Assembly (NCBI RefSeq): GCF_003852425.1
Contig: NZ_QAJN01000020.1
Span: 1-62,137 of the forward strand
Direction: 5' to 3'
Origin: Paucibacter sp. KBW04
Lineage (GTDB): Bacteria > Pseudomonadota > Gammaproteobacteria > Burkholderiales > Burkholderiaceae_C
DNA length: 62,137 nucleotides
In this document: positions 24,584 to 33,135 of the stretch, piece by piece
Layout of the letters: every line of letters starts with the position of its first letter
Numbering within the stretch: position 1 is the stretch's first letter
Translations under genes and position numbers: made by a program
The notes under the pieces: model-generated
Told to the model about the DNA's origin: nothing
Seen by the model: the letters and a program-made list of their open reading frames with translations, nothing else
The model's database searches: none

Positions 24584-26326
24584 TTAGAACTCCTGCGGGA
24601 AGTAGCGCAGGGCGCAGCGCATGGGGTTGGGGGCCGCCTGGCCTAGGCCGCAGATGGATGCCTCGCTCATCACCTGAGCCAGCTCCTCCAGCAAGGGCGC
24701 GTTCCACTCGGGCGCTTGCATCAGCTGCACCGCGCGCTGTGTGCCTTCGCGGCAAGGCACGCATTGGCCGCAGCTCTCATGGGCAAAGAATTCCATGGCC
24801 TTGAGGGCCAGGTCACGGGCGCGGTCGGCCAGCGAGAAGACGATGACGGCGGCCGAGCCGATGAAGCCCCCATGCGGCTGCAAGGTGTCGAAGTCCAGCG
24901 GCTCATCGGCGAGGTGGGCCGGGAAGATGCCGCCCGAGGCGCCGCCTGGGAAGAAACCGTAAAGCTCGTGGCCGGGCAGCATGCCGCCGCCGTACTCCTC
25001 CACCAGCTCACGCAGGCTGATGCCGGCCGGCGCCAGATGCACACCCGGCTTGGCCACCCGGCCGGAAAGAGAAAACGAGCGCAAGCCCTTGCGTCCGCGC
25101 CGGCCCTGAGCGGCGAACCAGTCGGCGCCGCGCTCCAAGATGTCGCGCACCCAGAACAGTGACTCCATATTGTGTTCAAGCGTGGGGCGGTCGAAGAGGC
25201 CGCGCTCCGCCACATAGGGCGGGCGCTGGCGCGGCCAGCCGCGCTTGCCCTCGATGGACTCGATCATGGCGGACTCTTCCCCGCAGATATAAGCCCCCGC
25301 ACCGCGGCGCAGATGGATTGAAGGGGTCGCATGGCCTTGGGCCTGCAGATGCGCTTGCAGCGCGGCGATTTCCTTCGCCAGCAAGTCCCGCAGGGCCGGG
25401 TACTCGTCGCGCACATAGATGTAGATGGCGTCTATGCCTACGCAATGCGCGGAGATCAGCACGCCCTCCAGAAAACGCTGGGGTTCGCGCTCCAGATAGT
25501 GGCGGTCCTTGAAGGTGCCGGGCTCGCCCTCGTCGATATTGACGGCCATCAGGCGCGGCGCCGGTTGGGCGCGCACCAACTGCCATTTGCGGCCGAGCGG
25601 AAAACCCGCGCCGCCCAGGCCGCGCAGGCCGGCCTCGCTGAGGGTCTGGATGCTGGCCGCTATCTCGCGCTGGCCGCGCAGCAGCTCAAGCAGCAGGCGG
25701 TAGCCGCCGTGGGCGATGTATTCGGTCTGGCTTTGTGGCTGCAGGGTCAGGTCTTGCCAGCCTGCTGCTGGCGGTGATTGCAGCAGGGCCTGGACTGTTT
25801 GCGCGTCGGCCTGGCCCACAGGCCGCTGGCCTATCACCACCACCGGCGCTTGTTCGCAGCGGCCCACGCACGAGACCTCGATCACCCGCAGGCCTTGCTG
25901 GTCTTGCAGCAGCTGGCGCAAGTCCTGGCTCAGGCCTTGGGCGCCCTGCATGGCGCAGCTGAGCGAGACGCAGACGCGCAGCTTCAGCTCGGGCGGCGCC
26001 TTGCTGTCATCGCGGTCGATTTCAAAGTGGTGATAGAAGCTGGCCACCTCATGCACCTCGGCCTGCGACAAGCCCATGGCCTCGGCCAGCGCGGCCAGCA
26101 GGTCCACACCCAGACGGCCGCGGCTGTCCTGAATGCGGTGCAGATGCTCGATCAACAGGCTGCGATCGCGCGGCAGCTCGCCCAGCAGGTCACGGATGGC
26201 CTGGCGCGCCTCGGCGCTGGGCTGGCGCCCGCGCAGGCCGCCGCCGCGCTTGGCCGCGGCCGGGCGGCCGGCCTCGGCGGGCTGCAGGGGAATGACCCGG
26301 GCTGGGGGCTTGCTGTGGACGGACAT
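24584..26326 (-). CDS. Fused NuoE/NuoF-type diaphorase subunit of formate dehydrogenase (FdsG-FdsB fusion)
   Basis: 580 residues in one frame. Residues ~40-180 are NuoE-like with 2Fe-2S ligands CVSLSC and CVGRC. Residues ~215-580 are NuoF-like: FMN/NADH region GLGGAGFPLGRKWQLV, DEGEPGTFKDRHYLE, and 4Fe-4S HESCGQCVPCREGTQ plus a later Cys. In Cupriavidus FdsG and FdsB are separate; here they are one chain. It passes electrons from FdsA to NAD. The start at 26326 is MSVHSKPP; a possible promoter lies further upstream. Confidence 0.88.
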   Translation of the reverse strand: MSVHSKPPARVIPLQPAEAGRPAAAKRGGGLRGRQPSAEARQAIRDLLGELPRDRSLLIEHLHRIQDSRGRLGVDLLAALAEAMGLSQAEVHEVASFYHHFEIDRDDSKAPPELKLRVCVSLSCAMQGAQGLSQDLRQLLQDQQGLRVIEVSCVGRCEQAPVVVIGQRPVGQADAQTVQALLQSPPAAGWQDLTLQPQSQTEYIAHGGYRLLLELLRGQREIAASIQTLSEAGLRGLGGAGFPLGRKWQLVRAQPAPRLMAVNIDEGEPGTFKDRHYLEREPQRFLEGVLISAHCVGIDAIYIYVRDEYPALRDLLAKEIAALQAHLQAQGHATPSIHLRRGAGAYICGEESAMIESIEGKRGWPRQRPPYVAERGLFDRPTLEHNMESLFWVRDILERGADWFAAQGRRGRKGLRSFSLSGRVAKPGVHLAPAGISLRELVEEYGGGMLPGHELYGFFPGGASGGIFPAHLADEPLDFDTLQPHGGFIGSAAVIVFSLADRARDLALKAMEFFAHESCGQCVPCREGTQRAVQLMQAPEWNAPLLEELAQVMSEASICGLGQAAPNPMRCALRYFPQEF

Positions 26327-26440
26327 GTCGTATCCCTAAACTTGTTCTCTTTGTGCGCAGGGCGTTCAGCCGGTTGGCCGGCTGGCGTGGGCCGATTGTC
26401 AGGCTGTTGCGGCAAGCCCAAGATTACCGAAAGCACTGAT

Positions 26441-26456
26441 TCGACCGATCGGTCGA
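26441..26456. promoter_or_regulatory. Perfect 16-bp palindrome, TetR-type operator candidate
   Basis: TCGACCGA-TCGGTCGA lies in the 168-bp divergent region between the formate dehydrogenase and enoyl-CoA hydratase genes, 39 bp before the hydratase start. Its ACCGATCGGT core resembles TetR-family operators. No TetR gene is in the window. Confidence 0.55.
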
Positions 26457-26494
26457 GACTGCGATACTGCGGCGCTGACCAGGAGTTTGACTTG

Positions 26495-27316
26495 ATGACT
26501 ATGCCTACGACATTGCAGCTGGCCGTCGATGCGCGCGGCGTGGCGCGCATCACCATGAATCGCCCGGAGGTGTTCAACGCCTTCAATGAATTGATGATTG
26601 CCGAGCTGGCGCAGGCGGTGGAGCAGCTGAGCGCTGACGCGAGCGTGCGCCTCATCGTCTTGGCCGGCGCGGGCAAGGCCTTCAGCGCGGGCGCGGATAT
26701 CCAGTGGATGAAACGCGCCTCCGAGGCCAGCCAAGAAGAGAACCTGCAGGATGCTCGTCGCTTTGCCCAGATGTTGCATCTGATCGCCGACTGCCCTAAG
26801 CCGACCCTGGCTCTGGTGCAAGGCCTGGCCCTGGGCGGTGGTGTGGGTCTGGCCGCGGCCTGCGATATCGCGCTGGCGAGTGCGGATGCCAAGTTCGCCG
26901 TCAGCGAGGCGCGCTTCGGTATCTTGCCCGCGGTGATCGGGCCCTATGTCGTCAATGCCGTGGGCCCGCGCCAAGCGCGTCGGCTGGCGCTGACGGCCAG
27001 CCGCATCACGGCCGAGCAGGCTTTGACCATGGGCTTGTTGCATGAGGTGGTGGCGACGACGGCCGATCTGGATGCCGCGCTGGAGCGCTGGGTGGCCGAG
27101 CTGCTGCTGAACGGCCCGCTGGCCCAGGGTGAGATCAAGCGTTTGATCGCGCAGCTGGAGATCGGTCCCGTCACCGCCGAGGTGCGCGAGCTGACGGCGC
27201 AGACGATTTCCCGCGTGCGCATGGGTGATGAAGCCAAGCAAGGTTTTGCCGCCTTTTTGGCCAAGCAGCCGGCACCTTGGGTGCCCCAGGCAGACTCAGA
27301 CTCGACGACGAATTGA
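26495..27316 (+). CDS. Enoyl-CoA hydratase/isomerase family (methylglutaconyl-CoA hydratase-like)
   Basis: 273 residues from ATG 26495 (AGGAGTT 8 bases upstream); the open frame extends upstream but only as overlap with the divergent gene. Crotonase features: AFSAGADIQWMKR (oxyanion/CoA), GLALGGGVGLAAACDIALAS and EARFGILPAVIGPYVV. Wording such as GADIQWMKR and the Ile-Pro-Ala step recall LiuC. It adds water to a 2-enoyl-CoA; whether leucine or fatty/aromatic acid breakdown is not decided. It pairs with the dehydrogenase 21 bp downstream. Confidence 0.82.
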   Translation: MTMPTTLQLAVDARGVARITMNRPEVFNAFNELMIAELAQAVEQLSADASVRLIVLAGAGKAFSAGADIQWMKRASEASQEENLQDARRFAQMLHLIADCPKPTLALVQGLALGGGVGLAAACDIALASADAKFAVSEARFGILPAVIGPYVVNAVGPRQARRLALTASRITAEQALTMGLLHEVVATTADLDAALERWVAELLLNGPLAQGEIKRLIAQLEIGPVTAEVRELTAQTISRVRMGDEAKQGFAAFLAKQPAPWVPQADSDSTTN

Positions 27317-27337
27317 ATAGAAGCAAGAGGCAGGCAA

Positions 27338-28876
27338 ATGAGTGATGCAGTCGAAACAAGTTCGGGCGCTTGGCGCGTAGCCAGCGTCGCCGCGGGCGAG
27401 GCCTTGATCGGCGTCGTCGGTGCCGGTGTGATGGGTGCGGGCATTGCCCAGATCGCCGCCCAGGCCGGTCACCCGGTGCGCTTGCTGGATGTACGCGAAG
27501 GCGCGGCAGCAGCGGCCATCGCGCAGATCGGCAAAGCCCTGGATGGCCTGGTCGCCAAAGGCCGCATGGAGGCCGCCGAGCGCGAGGCCGTGCTGGCGCG
27601 CATCCAGCCCGCCACGGCCACAGCCGACTTGGCCGATGTGGCCTTGGTGATCGAGGTCATCATTGAAAAGCTGGAGCCCAAGCAGGCCTTGCTGCGTGAG
27701 CTGGACGCCTTGCTGGCGCCCGATGCCATCATCGCCAGCAACACCTCGTCCATCAGCGTGACGGCCTTGGCCAATGGCATGCAGACGCCCTCGAGATTGG
27801 TGGGCATGCATTTCTTCAACCCGGTGCCACTGATGAAGCTGGTGGAGGTGGTGTCGGGAGCCGAGACGGCTGCGGATGTGGCCCAGGCCATTGAGGCCCT
27901 GGCACGCCGCTGGGGCAAGACGCCGGTGCATGCCAAGTCCACCCCGGGCTTCATCGTCAATCGCATCGCCAGACCGTATTACGCCGAGACCTTGGCCCTG
28001 CTGCAAGAGCAGGCCGGTACGCCCGCCCAGTTGGACCATGCCCTGCGCGGCGTGGGCTTCCGCATGGGGCCTTGCGAGTTGATGGACTTGATCGGGCACG
28101 ACACCAACTTCTTGGTCACGCAGTCGGTGTTTGAGGCCAATTTTGGTGACAAGCGTTTTGTGCCCTCGCAGGTGCAAAAGGCCCTGGTCGACGGTGGACG
28201 CCTGGGACGCAAGGTGGGCAAGGGCTTTTATGAGGGGCAGCCGCCCACGCCGGCTGCGTTGGCGGCGCCGGAGGCCGAATTGGCGCCGATCAGCGTGGTG
28301 GGTCAAGGCCCGCTGGTGGATCAGCTGCTGTCCTGGTTGACGCGCAAGGGCCTGCCCTTTAGCCGTGGTTCTGCCGCGGACTGGGCCGGTCTGGTGGTGG
28401 GCGAGACTCATGTTCACCTCAGCCAAGGCAAGACGGCGGCGCAATTGGCGTCCGAGCGGGCTCACCCAGAGTTGGCGGTAATGGACTGGCCGGTCGCGCC
28501 CGAGCGTTGCACGGGCCTGGCCCTCAGTCTGGCGCCAAGAACTTCTGCCCAGGCCAAGGCGCAGCTGGTTGATGTGTGGCGGGCCTTGGGCTGGGAGCCC
28601 TTGTTCTTGCGCGATGTGCCGGGTCTGGTGGTGGCGCGCACTGTGGCCATGTTGGTCAACGAGGGGGCGGACGCTGTTTGGCAAGGCGTGTGCGAGGAGA
28701 GCGCGGCCGATCTGGCCATGAAGCTGGGCGTCAATTACCCGGCCGGGCCATTTGAGTGGCTGCGCGCCGTTGGTGCCGCCAGCTGTGCGGAGCTGCTGGA
28801 CGGTTTGTTCCAGGCCTATCGCAGCGAGCGTTACCGTGTCAGCCCCCTGCTGCGGCAGCAGGTCTGGGCGGCCTGA
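27338..28876 (+). CDS. 3-hydroxyacyl-CoA dehydrogenase, PaaH-like
   Basis: 512 residues. NAD-binding GVVGAGVMGAGIAQIAAQAG, then VEVIIEKLEPKQALLREL, NTSSISVTALA, and HFFNPVPLMKLVEVV (catalytic His), then a second C-terminal helical domain with RTVAMLVNEGADAVWQGVCE. Length and duplicated C-terminus fit PaaH/PaaC 3-hydroxyadipyl-CoA dehydrogenase more than the short fatty-acid enzyme. It likely forms an operon with the upstream hydratase and shares a metabolic branch with the PcaF-like thiolase further on. Confidence 0.85.
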   Translation: MSDAVETSSGAWRVASVAAGEALIGVVGAGVMGAGIAQIAAQAGHPVRLLDVREGAAAAAIAQIGKALDGLVAKGRMEAAEREAVLARIQPATATADLADVALVIEVIIEKLEPKQALLRELDALLAPDAIIASNTSSISVTALANGMQTPSRLVGMHFFNPVPLMKLVEVVSGAETAADVAQAIEALARRWGKTPVHAKSTPGFIVNRIARPYYAETLALLQEQAGTPAQLDHALRGVGFRMGPCELMDLIGHDTNFLVTQSVFEANFGDKRFVPSQVQKALVDGGRLGRKVGKGFYEGQPPTPAALAAPEAELAPISVVGQGPLVDQLLSWLTRKGLPFSRGSAADWAGLVVGETHVHLSQGKTAAQLASERAHPELAVMDWPVAPERCTGLALSLAPRTSAQAKAQLVDVWRALGWEPLFLRDVPGLVVARTVAMLVNEGADAVWQGVCEESAADLAMKLGVNYPAGPFEWLRAVGAASCAELLDGLFQAYRSERYRVSPLLRQQVWAA

Positions 28877-28905
28877 GGCTCTCGGCCCAGGCTTGACTAA
28901 GCATT

Positions 28906-28942
28906 AAAAAAGCCCGCCCGGTGTCTGACCGGGCGGGCTTTT
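28906..28942. terminator. Bidirectional terminator
   Basis: AAGCCCGCCCGGT / ACCGGGCGGGCTT stem with A-run before and T-run after, between the convergent dehydrogenase and IclR genes. Confidence 0.9.
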
Positions 28943-28964
28943 GCTTGTGTGGGTCTGAGCAGGT

Positions 28965-29807
28965 TTACAGCAGCATGCGCAGATGGGCTTGGGCTTGCAG
29001 CAGCGGAGGCAGGCAATGCTCCACCAATTGCTCCATGCTCATGCGCGAGGCATGCACGCTGATATTCATGGCCGCCACGACTTCGCCGCGGTAGTTGCGC
29101 AGGGGGACGGCGACGGTGCGCAGACCCATTTCCAATTCCTGGTCGATGCAGGCATAGCCCAGCGAGCGCGCACGGGCGATCTCGATGCGCAGGCGCTCGG
29201 GCAGCACGATGGTGTTGGGGGTCAGGGCCACCAATTCCTGGCGCTTGATCCAGGCATCCACCTCTTCCGGCGGCAAGGCGGCCAGCAGCACGCGACCATT
29301 GCCCGAGCAATGAGCCGGCACGCGGGTGCCAGGCTGCAGCGTGGGCGAAACGACCCGACCGGCGCTGGTGGCGGCGATGCAGATGACGTCGTTGCCGTCC
29401 AGCACGCCGGCCGAGCTGGCCTCCTTGAGCGCGTAGGCCAGCTTGTGCAGCTCGGGCTCGACGATGCGTGGCAGGCGAGCCGAGTGCATATAGCTCTGGC
29501 CCAGGCGTAGCACCTTGGGGGTGAGCGCAAACATCTTGCGATCCTGCGAGACAAAGCCCAGATGGGTCAGGGTCAACAGATAGCGGCGCGCGGCGGCACG
29601 GGTCAGACCCGTGCGCACGGCCACCTCGCTGATGGTCAGGCGGGGGCGTTCCTGATCGAAGGCTTCGATCACGGCCAAGCCTTTTTCAAGGCCGGCCACC
29701 AGGTCGCGTTTCAGCGGGCCTTGGGGCTCGGGGGCGAGGCTGGGCGAGGCTGGCGTGGCCAGGGACGCCAGATTGACTTGGTCTTCAAAAGCGCGAGCAG
29801 CTGACAT
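28965..29807 (-). CDS. pcaR: IclR-family regulator (PcaR/PobR group)
   Basis: 280 residues. N-terminal winged helix TISEVAVRTGLTRAAARRYL, then IclR effector domain (VSPTLQPGTRVPAHCSGNGR, YACIDQELEMGLRTVAVPLR). This group controls beta-ketoadipate pathway genes. The nearby thiolase (30403-31608) fits as a target. Its own upstream region has GTTCGCAC on the gene's strand (29856-29863), sharing GTTCGCA with the thiolase promoter, so it may also control itself. Confidence 0.85.
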   Translation of the reverse strand: MSAARAFEDQVNLASLATPASPSLAPEPQGPLKRDLVAGLEKGLAVIEAFDQERPRLTISEVAVRTGLTRAAARRYLLTLTHLGFVSQDRKMFALTPKVLRLGQSYMHSARLPRIVEPELHKLAYALKEASSAGVLDGNDVICIAATSAGRVVSPTLQPGTRVPAHCSGNGRVLLAALPPEEVDAWIKRQELVALTPNTIVLPERLRIEIARARSLGYACIDQELEMGLRTVAVPLRNYRGEVVAAMNISVHASRMSMEQLVEHCLPPLLQAQAHLRMLL

Positions 29808-30402
29808 GGATGGTGTGCGTTAGGCGCCCTAAAACCGAAGAGCGCAGGTCGAAAAGTGCGAACTATAAAAGTCAACCCCTAGTTTGTCCGTAAGTTTCAC
29901 GAAAGCCGGGCGATGTGCGCACTGTTGTGCACCATGTTGGTGCGATTTGCCAATAGCCAAGCCCACGGCCCAAAAGGGCGGGTGTCGGCGGGCGATGAGT
30001 CGCTCAAAACATCGAGCGGCGATCAGGCGGCAGTGCGAAAAGCTGGTTTCTTGAAACGGGATGACAGGGAGCTAACGGATTAATTCTTTGGAGGCTCAAC
30101 CCTGCGGGGCGACCTTGCTGCGCTGCGGCGGCTGGGTCGATGCGGCCATGTTTGGCTCTGCAAATGTGCGGATCTCAACTCCCTCTTGGATCCAGTATCC
30201 CACGGTTGTGGCGTTTTTGTACACCCTGCGCCCTTTTTTGCGGGCTTTTTTGGCGCCAGAAACATAGCGGAAACAAAGCGGCCGCCAAGAACTAGGTTCT
30301 GGCGGCCGCGGGATTGAGTGCTAATTCTGGGGCGTTGGGCGCACCCTGCCGAAAGTTTTTTACATGGCTGTGGCTCGGCTGACGCTCAGGCTTTACGGAG
30401 CT
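29808..30402. other. 595-bp gap between pcaR and the thiolase
   Basis: It contains the pcaR promoter area with a GTTCGCAC half-site, an AT-rich stretch, and a strong stem GCGGCCGCCAAGAAC/GTTCTGGCGGCCGC (30278-30309) with one unpaired base. A 61-codon minus-strand frame at 30080-30265 is Arg/Pro-rich and not convincing. No gene is supported. Confidence 0.55.
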
Positions 30403-31608
30403 TCAGACTCTTTCGATGATCAGGGCAATACCTTGGCCGACGCCGATGCACATGGTGCAAAGCGCGTAGCGGCCCCCTGTTTGCTGCAATTGGTTGATGG
30501 CGGTTGTCACCAGGCGCGCTCCGCTGGCGCCCAAGGGATGGCCCAAGGCAATGGCACCACCGTTGGGGTTGACGCGCGGGTCATCGTCGCGCAAGCCGAG
30601 TTGGCGCAGCACGGCCAGACCTTGGGCGGCGAAGGCTTCGTTCAACTCGATCACATCCATCTGCGCCAGGCTCAGGCCGGTTTGGGCCAGCACGCGCTGG
30701 CTGGCCGGGGCGGGCCCGATGCCCATGATGCGAGGCGCCACGCCAGCGCACGCCATGCCGACCACGCGGGCGCGGGGCGTCAAGCCATTTTTTGCCGCAC
30801 TGGCTTCGTTGGCCAGCAAGAGGGCGCAAGCCCCGTCGTTGACGCCTGAGGCATTGCCGGCCGTGACCGTGCCGCCTGGGCGCACGATGCTTTTCAGCTT
30901 GGCCAGCGCTTCCAAGCTGGTTTCGCGCGGATGTTCGTCACGGCTGACGCTCAGCGCATCACCCTTTTTCTGCGGGATCAGCACGGGGGTGATTTCGCGG
31001 TCGAAAAAGCCCGAGGCCTGGGCGGCGACGGCGCGCTGCTGGCTGGCCAGGGCCATGCGGTCCTGGGCTTCTCGCTCGATGCCGAAGTCGCTGGCCACGT
31101 TTTCAGCCGTTTCGGGCATGGAGTCCACGCCGTACTGCTCCTTCATCAGCTTGTTGATGAAGCGCCAGCCAATGGTGGTGTCGTAGACGGCGTTGTTGCG
31201 CGAGAAGGCGGTCTCGGCTTTGGGCATGACGAAGGGCGCGCGGCTCATGCTCTCGACGCCGCCCGCCAGCATCAGACCGGCTTCGCCGGCGCGGATGGCG
31301 CGGGCGGCCGAGCCGATGGCGTCCATGCCGGATCCGCACAGGCGGTTCAGCGTGGCGCCCGGCACTTCGATGGGCAGGCCGGCCAGCAGGGCGGACATGC
31401 GGGCGACGTTGCGGTTGTCCTCCCCGGCCTGATTGGCGCAGCCGTAAAGAATGTCATCGACGCTGGCCCAGTCGACGCCGGGATTGCGCGCCATCAAAGC
31501 ACGCAGCGGGATGGCGCCGAGATCGTCGGCCCGCACCGAGGAAAGTGCGCCGCCGTAGCGACCGAAGGGTGTGCGAATGGCATCGCAGATAAAGGCTTGG
31601 GAGCTCAT
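30403..31608 (-). CDS. pcaF: 3-oxoadipyl-CoA thiolase (PcaF/PaaJ-type)
   Basis: 401 residues, the PcaF length. Catalytic Cys in NRLCGSGMDA (Cys91), His in GHPLGASGAR, second Cys in CTMCIGVGQG. It cleaves 3-oxoadipyl-CoA to succinyl-CoA and acetyl-CoA, the last step of the beta-ketoadipate and phenylacetate routes; substrate assigned by length and context (PcaR group regulator). Alone on its strand with a tandem operator candidate upstream (31645-31678). Confidence 0.87.
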   Translation of the reverse strand: MSSQAFICDAIRTPFGRYGGALSSVRADDLGAIPLRALMARNPGVDWASVDDILYGCANQAGEDNRNVARMSALLAGLPIEVPGATLNRLCGSGMDAIGSAARAIRAGEAGLMLAGGVESMSRAPFVMPKAETAFSRNNAVYDTTIGWRFINKLMKEQYGVDSMPETAENVASDFGIEREAQDRMALASQQRAVAAQASGFFDREITPVLIPQKKGDALSVSRDEHPRETSLEALAKLKSIVRPGGTVTAGNASGVNDGACALLLANEASAAKNGLTPRARVVGMACAGVAPRIMGIGPAPASQRVLAQTGLSLAQMDVIELNEAFAAQGLAVLRQLGLRDDDPRVNPNGGAIALGHPLGASGARLVTTAINQLQQTGGRYALCTMCIGVGQGIALIIERV

Positions 31609-31644
31609 GCTGGGGTCCAGTCAAAAGGCGCTGAGGGTTGAAAA

Positions 31645-31678
31645 GTTCGCAATAAGAACTTGAGTTCAATTGATGAAC
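31645..31678. promoter_or_regulatory. Tandem GTTC-N7-GAAC dyads, candidate IclR/PcaR operator
   Basis: GTTCGCAATAAGAAC (31645-31659) and GTTCAATTGATGAAC (31664-31678), centre-to-centre 19 bp, about two helical turns, 37-70 bp before the thiolase start. The GTTCGCA half recurs upstream of pcaR. Confidence 0.55.
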
Positions 31679-31848
31679 AATATTAAGCGCGCACTTGCGC
31701 CGGGGTCAAGGAATGGGCGTGACAATTTGCACATGAAAATTGAGCTGTGCGTATGGCGGGGCGTTTCCTCCCACTAGACCTTAAGTTTTGTGCATAGGCT
31801 GCCGATGCTGGACTTGAGGGCGCCTCACCGAACAGGCGTAGGAATGAT

Positions 31849-33135
31849 ATGAAGGACAGAATTGCCGATCCGCTGATTGATGTCAGCCAGCTCAAGGTGG
31901 GAATGTTCATCCACCTGGATTTGGGCTGGATGTCGCATCCATTCCCGCTCAGCAGTTTCAAGCTGACCTCCGAAGAGCAGTTACAGATTCTGCGTCGCCT
32001 GGGCCTGACGCAAGTGCGCTGGAGCCCCAGCAAGAGTGAGCTGTTGACCGACTCCTCGGTGCCACCGGTCACTCCGAGCGTGGCCGAGCAGGTCGTGCCA
32101 GCGATGTCGGCCGAGGAGTTGGCGCGTGAAGCCCATCGTCAGGCCTTGCTGGCGCAGCGCGCCGCCCTGAGTTTGTGCGAGCGCCAATATGGTGAGGCAG
32201 CCGCCGCATTCCGCGAGGTCATGGACTTGGTGCCGCGCGACCCGCGCAATGCCAAAGACCATTCCCTGGCCTTGACCAGCGCCTTATTGGACAAGATGTT
32301 GGTGGAGGGCGATCTCAATATCCGCCTGCTTAACGAGGGCGCAGGCGATCGCAGCACGGCCCATGCCTTGAATGTGTCCATCATCTCCTTGCTTCTGGGC
32401 CGAGCTTTCGGACTCGGGCGCGAGGAAATGATGGATTTGGGCGTGGGTGCTTTGCTGCACGACATCGGCAAGATCGAGTTGCAAGCCCGTTTGCGCAATC
32501 GCGACGAGGGCTTTTCGGTGGCCGAGTTGCAAATCTACCAACAGCACGTGGCCAAGGGTGTGGCCCTGGCTCAGGGCATGGGCTTGGCACCGGCACCCAT
32601 GCTGATCATTGCCCAGCACCATGAGAATGCCGACGGCAGCGGCTTCCCCCAGCGCATCAATATGGACAAGATGAGCGCCGGGGCACGCATCGTGGCCCTG
32701 GTCAACCGTTTCGACGGCTTGTGCAACCCCTTGCTGGCCTCCAAGGCCATGACGCCGCACGAGGCCTTGTCGCTGATGTTTGCTCAGGGGCGCAATCGTT
32801 TCGACGCCACCATGCTGAATGCTTTCATCCGCATGATGGGTGTCTACCCACCGGGCTCGGCGGTGCAACTCACCGACGACCGCTACGCCCTGGTCGTTGC
32901 GGTCAACTCCTCGCGGCCGCTTAAGCCGCGGGTAATGGTGCATGACCCCAAGGTGCCGCGCGACGAGGCCTTGGTGCTGAATCTGGAAGATCAGCCCGAT
33001 CTGGGCATACGCCGTAGTCTCAAGGCTCAGCAGCTGCCGCGCGCCGCCCTGGACTATCTGAGCCCGCGCACCCGTGTGGCCTACTTCTTTGAACCCGTCG
33101 CCGGCGGCATGGCCGACGCGGAATTAGCGGCGTGA
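31849..33135 (+). CDS. HD-GYP domain c-di-GMP phosphodiesterase (GFP variant) with DUF3391
   Basis: 428 residues. Residues ~10-60 resemble DUF3391, typical of this group. The metal-binding HD domain has LLHDIGK (His204-Asp205) and HHENADGSGFP (257-267), where the family has HHExxDGxGYP; Tyr is replaced by Phe, a tolerated change. It would hydrolyse c-di-GMP. No membrane helix. Its stop overlaps the GTG start of the next gene (33132-33135), so the two proteins are cotranslated. Confidence 0.88.
   Translation: MKDRIADPLIDVSQLKVGMFIHLDLGWMSHPFPLSSFKLTSEEQLQILRRLGLTQVRWSPSKSELLTDSSVPPVTPSVAEQVVPAMSAEELAREAHRQALLAQRAALSLCERQYGEAAAAFREVMDLVPRDPRNAKDHSLALTSALLDKMLVEGDLNIRLLNEGAGDRSTAHALNVSIISLLLGRAFGLGREEMMDLGVGALLHDIGKIELQARLRNRDEGFSVAELQIYQQHVAKGVALAQGMGLAPAPMLIIAQHHENADGSGFPQRINMDKMSAGARIVALVNRFDGLCNPLLASKAMTPHEALSLMFAQGRNRFDATMLNAFIRMMGVYPPGSAVQLTDDRYALVVAVNSSRPLKPRVMVHDPKVPRDEALVLNLEDQPDLGIRRSLKAQQLPRAALDYLSPRTRVAYFFEPVAGGMADAELAA

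Noticed and set aside
30080-30265. 61-codon minus-strand ORF in the pcaR-thiolase gap
   Set aside because: Pro/Arg/Ser-rich composition, no ribosome binding site and no recognisable features.
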